A stretch of 5,392 nt of DNA. Origin: Sphingobacteriales bacterium (GTDB lineage: Bacteria; Bacteroidota; Bacteroidia; Chitinophagales; Chitinophagaceae). A program made the translations under genes and the position numbers. The stretch is taken from positions 1 through 5,392 of the forward strand of contig JAHEFC010000295.1 in NCBI GenBank assembly GCA_024640385.1. Direction: 5' to 3'. The notes below the pieces were generated by a model. That model saw only the letters and a list, made by a program, of their open reading frames with translations, was not told where the DNA came from and did not search any database. The stretch's first letter is position 1. Each line of letters opens with the position of its first letter. Positions 1-5,392 of the stretch are shown here, piece after piece.

Positions 1-48
1 GTGTAATTCTCCTTGTCTCTGCGTAAAATTCGTATTTTGACCCAACGT

Positions 49-1398
49 ATGGATAAAGACAAACAGGGCAGATCGTTGCTCAGCCTGTTCGACCTCACTA
101 TGATCGTGATCGGCCTGGTGATCGGACTGGGTATTTTCAGAACGGCAACTGATTCGGCCAAAGCAGCTATTACACCCAATGTGTTTTTCCTGGCCTGGTT
201 ATTTGGCGGCTTAGTAGCTCTCTGCGGTGCACTCACCTATGCCGAAATAGGATCCCGTTATCCCGTCACCGGCGGCTATTATAAAATTTTCGCCACGGCC
301 TATCATCCTTCCGTTGCATTTGGGATCAACTGTATCATCCTTATTTCCAACGCTGCCTCCCTTGCAGCTGTGGCCCTGATAGGCAGTGAATACCTGGCTG
401 AGATCGTATTTGACAAGCCACCCACGGATGTGGTCAAATCCTTCATGGCCATGGGCGCCATACTCATCTTCTATATCATCAACCTTATGGGCCTGAAAGT
501 AAGTGCGAAAACACAGAACATGCTCATGATGATCAAGATCGGTATGCTGGTGCTGCTGATCACGGCCCTGTTCTTTCCCGCTAAACATACAGAAGTGAAA
601 GCCGTTGTGGAAACACAGAGCTTTTCAACCATGGAATATATAAGGTCTTTCGGACTAGCCCTGATCGCCGTATGTTTCACCTATGGTGGGTATCAGCAGA
701 CCATCAATTTCGGGGACGAAGTGAAGAATGCACAGAAGAACCTGCCCAGGGGAATTTTCATCGGCATTCTCGTGATCATCGGCCTCTATCTCCTGGTCAG
801 TTATTCTTATTTCAAAGTGATCGGGTTCGAAGACCTGAAAACTTCAAAAGGAATTGCAGCCATAGTTGCCGAAAGGATTTTTGGGGCACCTGGACGTTAT
901 GCATTCTCCATTCTCTTGTTCATAGCCGTGCTGGCTTATGTGAATGTGATCCTGCTCAGTAATCCGAGGGTGATGTATGCCATGAGTGAAGATGGGATAC
1001 TTCCTGCCATATTCAAGAAGAAAGACGGTAAGAAAGGTGTACTCACTGTAAGCCTTACCGTATATGCATTGTTGAGCATAGGCACCCTGTTCTTCCTCGA
1101 TACATTTGATAAGATACTTGGCTTCACTATTTTTTTAGACTGCATTGGCATGGCATTTTCAGCAGCTACCTTATTCATTTTGAGAAAAAGGATGAAAGGG
1201 CAGGACGACAGTAAGATCTATAAACTCAGGCTTTATCCCTTGATGCCCCTGCTATTCATCGCCACATATGTTTTTGTGGCCCTCAGTATTGCTTATGACC
1301 AGCCCTACACGGCACTTACAGGTGTACTGGTATTGGGCGCATTCATCGGAATATACTTTCTCACCGCCAGGTGGCGTAACATCAAAACGATCAACTGA
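49..1398 (+). CDS. APC-superfamily amino acid permease (about 12 membrane segments)
   Basis: This is an inner-membrane amino acid transporter of the APC superfamily (AA_permease_2 type), 449 residues from the chosen ATG, a usual length for the family. Hydrophobic stretches suggest about 12 membrane segments. The first carries the unwound-helix motif GLGIF (residues 26-30), where many relatives have GSGIF. The TYAEIGSRYPVTGGYY stretch (63-78) follows helix 2. The helix-6 region has FTYGGYQ followed by DEVKNAQKNLPRG (223-235), and SNPRVMYAMSEDGILP (304-319) follows helix 8; all are family hallmarks. An in-frame TTG at 13 would add 12 residues rich in Arg and Lys. I prefer the ATG at 49 because the protein then starts with the short polar segment usual before helix 1. 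No clear ribosome binding site is visible. The stop overlaps the start of the next gene by one base, which suggests that it feeds substrate to that enzyme. Substrate specificity cannot be read from the sequence. Confidence 0.9.
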   Translation: MDKDKQGRSLLSLFDLTMIVIGLVIGLGIFRTATDSAKAAITPNVFFLAWLFGGLVALCGALTYAEIGSRYPVTGGYYKIFATAYHPSVAFGINCIILISNAASLAAVALIGSEYLAEIVFDKPPTDVVKSFMAMGAILIFYIINLMGLKVSAKTQNMLMMIKIGMLVLLITALFFPAKHTEVKAVVETQSFSTMEYIRSFGLALIAVCFTYGGYQQTINFGDEVKNAQKNLPRGIFIGILVIIGLYLLVSYSYFKVIGFEDLKTSKGIAAIVAERIFGAPGRYAFSILLFIAVLAYVNVILLSNPRVMYAMSEDGILPAIFKKKDGKKGVLTVSLTVYALLSIGTLFFLDTFDKILGFTIFLDCIGMAFSAATLFILRKRMKGQDDSKIYKLRLYPLMPLLFIATYVFVALSIAYDQPYTALTGVLVLGAFIGIYFLTARWRNIKTIN

Positions 1399-2546
1399 TG
1401 GACATATCATACATCATAAACCAGCTTGGAGAAGACCGTCACGAGTATTTCAATGCCATCGCCCCGCCGATCATGCAGACCAGCAATTTTGCATTTGATA
1501 CGGTAACGGATATGCGAAAAGCGTTTGAAGACGAGATGAGCACTTACCTGTACAGCAGGGGTCTAAATCCTACAGTTGATATACTGCGCAAGAAACTGGC
1601 AGCCCTTGATGGTGCGGAAGACTGCCTTGTTTTCAATAATGGTGCTGCCGCTACTTATGCGGCTGTGATGGCGAATGTGAAGTCTGGTGATCATATTGTT
1701 TCGGTGGAACATCCTTACAGCTGGACCAGGCACCTTTTCGATCAGATCCTGACCAGATTCGGCATAACCACTACGTATATTGATGGCCGTGATATCCGGA
1801 ATTTTGAAAGGGCCATCCTCCCTCACACTTCGCTGATCTACCTCGAATCGCCTACATCCTGGTATTTTGAGCTGCAGGATATTGAAGCTGTTGCAGAGCT
1901 TGCCCGTGCGGAGGGGATCATTACGGTTATTGATAACAGTTATTGTACTCCTTTGTATCAAAGGCCCCTGGACATGGGTATTGATATTGCCATGCAGACT
2001 GCCACAAAGTATATCGGCGGGCACAGTGATACACTGGGAGGTGTACTCAGTGGAACAGCGGAGATGATGCGAAAGATCTTCCTGAGTGAGTATATGTGCA
2101 TAGGCAGCGGGATCCAGCCTTTCAATGCGTGGTTGCTGCTGAGGGGGTTGAGAACCCTGCCCGCGAGGCTTGAAAGGATCAGCCGCACCACAAGAACGAT
2201 CTACGAATACCTGAAAGAACATCCGAAGGTTGAATCTGTCATCTATCCTTTCGATCCAGAATTTGACCAATATGAGCTGGCCAAAAAGCAAATGAAAGAA
2301 GCGCCGGGGCTTATTTCAGTCTATACCACCCTGGAAACCCCGGGAGAAATAGAGCAATTCTGCGACAACCTAAAGCATTTCAAGATGGCGGTGAGTTGGG
2401 GCGGGCACGAGTCCCTGATCATACCCAAACTGGCTACCATGAAAGCGGAAGACTTCGATCCCTCCAATAAAGATCACCGGATGTTGCGCATCTATGTGGG
2501 GTTGGAGGAGGCGGAATACCTGATAGAGGACTTAGATAAAATGTAA
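1398..2546 (+). CDS. PLP-dependent trans-sulfuration enzyme, cystathionine beta-lyase (MetC)-like
   Basis: This 382-residue cytosolic enzyme belongs to the Cys/Met metabolism PLP family (fold type I), whose members make or cleave C-S bonds in cystathionine, methionine or cysteine. The full set of landmarks is present: YSRGLNPT (52-59), with the Tyr/Arg pair that reaches PLP in the neighbouring subunit; the phosphate loop NNGAAAT (80-86); the ring-stacking Tyr107; Asp179 in VIDNSY; the Schiff-base Lys204 in TATKYIGGHSD (201-211); and Arg364 in MLRIYVGLEEAE, which should hold the substrate carboxylate. Three details resemble E. coli MetC more than MetB or methionine gamma-lyase, as I recall those sequences: GAAA in place of SGMAA, ESPTS (150-154) in place of ESPxNP, and SWGGHESL (333-340). 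YSRGLNPT itself is instead the general family form. A beta-lyase is thus favoured, but a gamma-lyase or other C-S lyase is possible. The ATG overlaps the permease stop (TGATG), implying translational coupling. The last codons lie inside the downstream repeat. Confidence 0.9.
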   Translation: MDISYIINQLGEDRHEYFNAIAPPIMQTSNFAFDTVTDMRKAFEDEMSTYLYSRGLNPTVDILRKKLAALDGAEDCLVFNNGAAATYAAVMANVKSGDHIVSVEHPYSWTRHLFDQILTRFGITTTYIDGRDIRNFERAILPHTSLIYLESPTSWYFELQDIEAVAELARAEGIITVIDNSYCTPLYQRPLDMGIDIAMQTATKYIGGHSDTLGGVLSGTAEMMRKIFLSEYMCIGSGIQPFNAWLLLRGLRTLPARLERISRTTRTIYEYLKEHPKVESVIYPFDPEFDQYELAKKQMKEAPGLISVYTTLETPGEIEQFCDNLKHFKMAVSWGGHESLIIPKLATMKAEDFDPSNKDHRMLRIYVGLEEAEYLIEDLDKM

Positions 2547-2574
2547 GGAATGTGATGAATGTAGGAAATGTGGC
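2539..2574 (+). repeat. Left arm: four tandem 9-base units
   Basis: Units start at 2539, 2548, 2557 and 2566 and read AAATGTAAG, GAATGTGAT, GAATGTAGG and AAATGTGGC. The shared core is RAATGTR and the last two bases vary. A degenerate unit (GAGTGAAAT) follows at 2575. Two further related units start at 2580 and 2589 after a phase shift. The first unit overlaps the end of the PLP enzyme gene and contains its TAA stop at 2544-2546. Confidence 0.8.
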
Positions 2575-2635
2575 GAGTGAAATGTGGGAAATGAATTCAA
2601 TAAATACATTAACTACATTCCTCATATTCATATCC

Positions 2636-2671
2636 CACATTCCCCACATTCATCACATTCCCCACATTTCA
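2636..2671 (-). repeat. Right arm: four tandem 9-base units, inverted
   Basis: On the + strand the units start at 2636, 2645, 2654 and 2663 and read CACATTCCC, CACATTCAT, CACATTCCC and CACATTTCA. This is the reverse complement of the left-arm unit. Two more related units with the same 9-base step lie at 2614 (TACATTCCT) and 2623 (CATATTCAT), separated from the main array by a 4-base phase shift. The left arm shows a comparable break, which suggests that the halves share a layout. Confidence 0.8.
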
Positions 2672-2704
2672 TCCTATGGGCGGCAGCATTCTGTGACAGG
2701 CGAT

Positions 2705-2735
2705 TTTGCCATTCGCCAATTTGGTTGAATATTTG
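2705..2735 (+). promoter_or_regulatory. Candidate Bacteroidota-type promoter for the efflux operon
   Basis: A TTTG box at 2705-2708 lies 19 bases before AATATTTG at 2728-2735. The latter matches the Bacteroidota -7 consensus TAnnTTTG at every specified position but the first. The spacing fits the known -33/-7 arrangement. Transcription would begin at about 2740-2743, leaving a leader of roughly 45 bases before the ATG at 2787. This also argues against the in-frame TTG at 2706 as the start of the channel gene, because it would lie inside the promoter. Confidence 0.55.
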
Positions 2736-2753
2736 TACCCCCAAAACTGGGTA
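2736..2753. promoter_or_regulatory. Short inverted repeat TACCC-N8-GGGTA at the predicted transcription start
   Basis: Five bases at 2736-2740 (TACCC) are the exact reverse complement of 2749-2753 (GGGTA), with an 8-base spacer. The repeat directly follows the -7 box, so it could be an operator for a local repressor or a small 5' hairpin in the leader. Five-base arms can arise by chance, so support is modest. Confidence 0.3.
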
Positions 2754-2786
2754 TTTAGCCGGTGGTGGGGAATCAAAAGTGACCTC

Positions 2787-4241
2787 ATGAGGAAATTTCT
2801 TTCGTTTTTGTTCCTTTTAACCCTTTTCCTGCAGTCTTCAGCTCAAAAAGCGGCTAAATGGGACCTTCGCAGATGCGTGGAATATGCCATGGCCAATAAT
2901 ATATCGGTTAGGCAGGCAGATATCCAGGCCCGGACATCCGAGATCATTCTGAAGCAGAGCAAGTACAGCAAGTACCCTTCGCTCAACTATAGCCTGAACC
3001 ATGGTTTGACCTACGGACGATCGCTGAACCAAAATACCAACGTGTACCAGAACCTGAATGCGATGTTTGAGAACCATAATCTGCAGGCACAGGTGACCAT
3101 CTTTAACTGGGGCTCACTGAATAATACCGTTTCTTCAAATAAATTTGGATATGAGGCTGATCTGGCTGCCATAGACAAGGCAAAGAACGATATAGGCCTG
3201 AATGTGGCCAGGCAATACCTGCTTGCACTGCTGAGTTTTGAACAGACAAGAGTGAACGAGATCCAGTTGCAGCAGTCTTTACAGCAGTACAACAATACCA
3301 GGAAACTGGTGGATGCCGGTACGCTCCCGGAGCTCAACGCAGCAGAACTGGAAGCCCAGGTGGCACGTGATTCCGCCACTCTGATTCAATCGCTGGCCAA
3401 TTACGAGATCGATAAGCTGACATTGAAAGGGTTGCTTAATCTTCCTGCTGATGAAATTTTCGAACTCGATACACCTCCGGTTGAAACGATCCCTGTAGAT
3501 AATATTCTGCTGGAAGATCCGGCCAGCGTCTATAAACTGGCATTGAATTCACAACCCCAGATCAAAGGCAATAACCTCAGGCTGGCCTCATCAGAAAAAG
3601 CTTACCAGGCTTTTCGCGGTCGTTTGTATCCTACCATCAGTGCGTTCGGTGGATTAAGAACATCTTTCAACAATGGATTCCAGGAATTTTACAGGTCAGG
3701 AAGTTCAGAGAAGATGACGGGTTTCTATACTAAAAGCCCTGCCGATCCAACGCCAGTATATGCGTTCACTGATGACCTTGGCACCCGCCAGAATAAATTC
3801 ATGGGGTCGATCTGGAATGGGTACGGAACCCAGCTGAAAGACAACTTTGGTCAGAATTTCGGTATTGCACTGACTGTGCCGATATTCAACGGCTGGCAGG
3901 CCCGTTCTAATGTAGAGAGATCTAAACTGGATATAGAAAGGAGCAAACTGGCCATTACGCGCGATACACTTCAGTTGAAACAGGATGTATACAATGCCTA
4001 TCAGCAGGCTTTCGGCTCCTATAAAACCTTCCTTGCCCGGGAAAAGCAGGTGAAAACCGCAGAAAGATCATTTGAACTGGCATCTAAACGTTATGATTTA
4101 GGGGTGATGCAAACCATTGAATGGCTGACCATTCAAAATAACCTGACACGCGCAAAGGTGGACAGGCTGATAGCGCAGTATGACTATGTGTTTAAGATGA
4201 AGGTCCTGGAGTTTTATAAAGGGCGTGGGGTAAGGCTTTAA
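2787..4241 (+). CDS. TolC-family outer-membrane efflux channel
   Basis: This 484-residue protein is an outer-membrane channel of the TolC/OEP family, whose trimers form a beta-barrel and a periplasmic alpha-helical tunnel for efflux or type I secretion. The ATG at 2787 gives a clear signal peptide: MRKF, a Leu/Phe-rich core, then SSAQ with likely cleavage near residue 19-20. The two internally similar OEP halves are visible. The first runs from WDLRRCVEYAMANN (25-38) to LKGLLNLP (213-220). The second runs from VYKLALNSQPQIK (248-260) to the C-terminus. FNWGSLNNTVSSNKF (106-120) in the first half corresponds to FNGWQARSNVERSKL (367-381) in the second. A Gly/Ser/Tyr-rich segment at about 295-355 fits the surface loop of the second half. 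No lipobox Cys is present near the signal end. There is no strong ribosome binding site. The adaptor gene follows after 51 bases, indicating one operon. The exported compound is unknown. Confidence 0.92.
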   Translation: MRKFLSFLFLLTLFLQSSAQKAAKWDLRRCVEYAMANNISVRQADIQARTSEIILKQSKYSKYPSLNYSLNHGLTYGRSLNQNTNVYQNLNAMFENHNLQAQVTIFNWGSLNNTVSSNKFGYEADLAAIDKAKNDIGLNVARQYLLALLSFEQTRVNEIQLQQSLQQYNNTRKLVDAGTLPELNAAELEAQVARDSATLIQSLANYEIDKLTLKGLLNLPADEIFELDTPPVETIPVDNILLEDPASVYKLALNSQPQIKGNNLRLASSEKAYQAFRGRLYPTISAFGGLRTSFNNGFQEFYRSGSSEKMTGFYTKSPADPTPVYAFTDDLGTRQNKFMGSIWNGYGTQLKDNFGQNFGIALTVPIFNGWQARSNVERSKLDIERSKLAITRDTLQLKQDVYNAYQQAFGSYKTFLAREKQVKTAERSFELASKRYDLGVMQTIEWLTIQNNLTRAKVDRLIAQYDYVFKMKVLEFYKGRGVRL

Positions 4242-4257
4242 AGAGGCGTAGAGGCCT
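4242..4257 (+). repeat. Two tandem 8-base units after the channel gene
   Basis: AGAGGCGT (4242-4249) is directly followed by AGAGGCCT (4250-4257), differing at one base. It begins one base after the channel gene's stop codon, within the 51-base gap to the adaptor gene. It is probably a product of local slippage. No terminator hairpin with a T-run is seen, consistent with read-through into the next gene. Confidence 0.5.
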
Positions 4258-4292
4258 AAAGTAGATTGAGAACATTTAAGTAAATAGATAAG

Positions 4293-5392
4293 ATGAAAAA
4301 AAGATGGATATGGATAGGAGCGATTCTGCTCTTATTGATCATAGCACTCCTGGGATTGAAAGCGGCCGGGGTAATAGGTAAAGAAGAATCCACAAAGGTT
4401 TCCGTTGAGAAGGTGGTTAAACGGTCTATCACTGAAGTGGTAACTGCCAGTGGAAAAGTGTATCCCGAAGTGGAAGTGAAGATCAGTCCTGATATCTCCG
4501 GTGAGATCGTTGAACTTACAGTGCAGGAGGGTGACAGTGTGCAGAAAGGACAGTTGCTGGCCCGTATTTATGCTGATATATATGCAACCCAGCGCGACCA
4601 GGCAGCGGCAGGGGTTACCCAGCAACAGGCCCAGGTACAGAATGCCAGTGCTTCACTGGAATCTTTCAAAGCCCGTTTTGAGCAGGCTGAAAGGCAGTAT
4701 AAGCGTCAGAAACAATTATTTGATGATAAGGTGATCTCCAGGCTGGAGTTTGAACAGGCTGAGAGTGCGTACCTGACTGCAAAAGCAGATTATGCCGCTG
4801 CGCAGCAGAGCATCAGGAGCGGCCAGGCCGGTGTTCAGAGTGCACAGGCCAGTTTGTCGCGCGCACAGAAAGATCTTGGCCGAACCAGTGTTCTGGCACC
4901 CATGAACGGTGTGGTTTCCCTGCTCAACGTGAAGAAAGGGGAAAGGGTAGTAGGTAATTCCATGATGGCGGGTACCGAGATGATGCGGGTAGCTGATATG
5001 CGTGTGATCGAAGTAAGGGTTGATGTGGGTGAAAATGATATCCCGAAAGTTAAAATTGGCGATACAGCCATTGTTGAAGTTGATGCTTACAATAAGAGGA
5101 AATTCAAAGGCACGGTAACCCAGATCGCGAGTACCAACAGGGGAGTTGGCGGTACAACACAGGTTTCAACTACTGATGTAACCAACTACGAAGTGAGGAT
5201 CAGGCTGGACCCATCATCTTACCAGGATCTTTTTGACCCTACGCGGCCAAAAAGTTTCCCCTTCAGGCCGGGTATGAGCGCCAGTGCAGATATTCAAACC
5301 AAGACCCACGCGGATGTGCTTTCAGTTCCCATCAACGCAGTCACCACCAGGGATAAGAGTGATACTGGTAAACTGGCCATTGATGAGAAGAA
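4293..5392 (+). CDS. HlyD/MacA-type periplasmic adaptor subunit (3' end beyond window)
   Basis: This is a membrane-fusion adaptor that links an inner-membrane pump to the TolC-like channel. The frame stays open for 366 codons to the window end, so the C-terminus is missing. MKKRWIW and a hydrophobic stretch (about residues 5-25) form an N-terminal membrane anchor; no lipobox Cys is present. Next come the first lipoyl half (about 60-92, with SPDISGEIVELTVQEGDSV and KGQLL), a Gln/Ala-rich coiled-coil hairpin (about 98-195), the second lipoyl half (LAPMNGVVSLLNVKKGERV, 200-218) and a beta-barrel (about 235-335, ending in FRPGMSAS). The hairpin tip contains R137-x3-L141-x6-S148, the RLS motif known from MacA and AcrA to contact TolC-type channels. 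The uncleaved anchor is typical of adaptors paired with MacB-type ABC transporters, which I would expect next. An RND partner is less likely but not excluded. The region before the ATG is A-rich without a clear Shine-Dalgarno. Confidence 0.9.
   Translation, partial: MKKRWIWIGAILLLLIIALLGLKAAGVIGKEESTKVSVEKVVKRSITEVVTASGKVYPEVEVKISPDISGEIVELTVQEGDSVQKGQLLARIYADIYATQRDQAAAGVTQQQAQVQNASASLESFKARFEQAERQYKRQKQLFDDKVISRLEFEQAESAYLTAKADYAAAQQSIRSGQAGVQSAQASLSRAQKDLGRTSVLAPMNGVVSLLNVKKGERVVGNSMMAGTEMMRVADMRVIEVRVDVGENDIPKVKIGDTAIVEVDAYNKRKFKGTVTQIASTNRGVGGTTQVSTTDVTNYEVRIRLDPSSYQDLFDPTRPKSFPFRPGMSASADIQTKTHADVLSVPINAVTTRDKSDTGKLAIDEK

Larger units (their letters stand above)
2539..2671. repeat. Intergenic inverted-repeat element built from 9-base units
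   Basis: Two arms, 2539-2573 and 2635-2669, are reverse complements at 31 of 35 positions and flank a 61-base loop. The core, GGAATGTGATGAATGT (2547-2562) against ACATTCATCACATTCC (2646-2661), pairs without error. Each arm is itself a tandem array with a strict 9-base period. There is no transposase, no obvious target-site duplication and no T-run after the arms, so it does not look like an ordinary intrinsic terminator. A folded transcript could still protect or end the upstream mRNA. It may be a REP/MITE-like or slippage-generated intergenic repeat. The structure is seen directly; any function is inference. Confidence 0.85.

Noticed and set aside
13..39. Possible promoter for the permease (TTG at 13, TATTTTG at 33-39)
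   Set aside because: The -7 box is one base short of consensus, and the spacing is shorter than in the better candidate at 2705. It would give an almost leaderless mRNA, and the upstream sequence is missing, so it cannot be judged.
13..48. TTG start for the permease
   Set aside because: The extra 12 residues are atypical for the family, and the ATG at 49 gives a normal N-terminus.
1563..2291. Open frame of 242 codons on the minus strand
   Set aside because: It lies wholly inside the PLP enzyme gene, whose complete set of catalytic motifs on the + strand leaves no doubt. The minus-strand product has no recognisable domain.
2434..2649. Minus-strand open frame across the gene end and the repeat
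   Set aside because: It is made of repeat sequence and antisense coding sequence, with no protein features.
2539..2671. CRISPR array or classical intrinsic terminator
   Set aside because: The 9-base units are contiguous with no spacers, which excludes CRISPR. There is no U-run after the stem and the loop is 61 bases long, unlike a standard intrinsic terminator.
2706..2786. 27-residue N-terminal extension of the channel protein from a TTG codon
   Set aside because: It would put the signal peptide in the interior of the protein and overlap the candidate promoter. The ATG at 2787 is directly followed by a good signal peptide.
2584..2790. Small + strand open frame with Pro-His-Ser-like tripeptide repeats
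   Set aside because: The peptide repeat is only the translation of the 9-base DNA repeat (three codons per unit). It runs through the promoter region and shows no ribosome binding site.
4835..5071. Minus-strand open frame of 78 codons
   Set aside because: It is antisense to the second lipoyl half and barrel of the adaptor gene, which is clearly coding on the + strand.

Overview
The window reads as a bacterial chromosome segment from the phylum Bacteroidota, most likely a Chitinophagaceae-like member. This is an inference from several signs. Base composition is moderate, and strong Shine-Dalgarno sequences are missing in front of the genes. One promoter candidate resembles the Bacteroidota -33/-7 type (TTTG, 19 bases, then a TAnnTTTG-like box). 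The transporter genes also look like the forms common in that phylum. All four genes lie on the + strand, and no RNA genes, transposases or CRISPR arrays were seen.

Bases 49-2546 hold a two-gene unit. It consists of an APC-superfamily amino acid permease and a PLP-dependent trans-sulfuration-type enzyme with cystathionine beta-lyase (MetC)-like motifs. The stop and start codons overlap by one base (TGATG), so the two are probably co-translated. The simplest reading is uptake of an amino acid, possibly sulfur-containing, followed by its cleavage; the substrate is not shown by the sequence.

Bases 2539-2671 hold the most unusual structure in the window. Short units related to (A/G)AATGTGnn recur with an exact 9-base period. 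The reverse complement of the array follows in inverted orientation, so the two 35-base arms can pair at 31 of 35 positions around a 61-base loop. The first unit begins inside the enzyme gene and supplies its last two sense codons (Lys, Met) and its stop. All four arm mismatches are A:C on the + strand, which would be U:G wobbles in a minus-strand RNA.

Bases 2672-2786 are the control region of the next unit. They hold a promoter candidate and a short TACCC/GGGTA inverted repeat at the expected transcription start. From 2787 a transport operon follows: a TolC-family outer-membrane channel, then a membrane-anchored HlyD/MacA-type periplasmic adaptor cut off by the window end. Together they would form the outer-membrane and periplasmic parts of a tripartite efflux or secretion system. 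The inner-membrane pump, most likely a MacB-type ABC transporter, is expected just downstream but is not visible.
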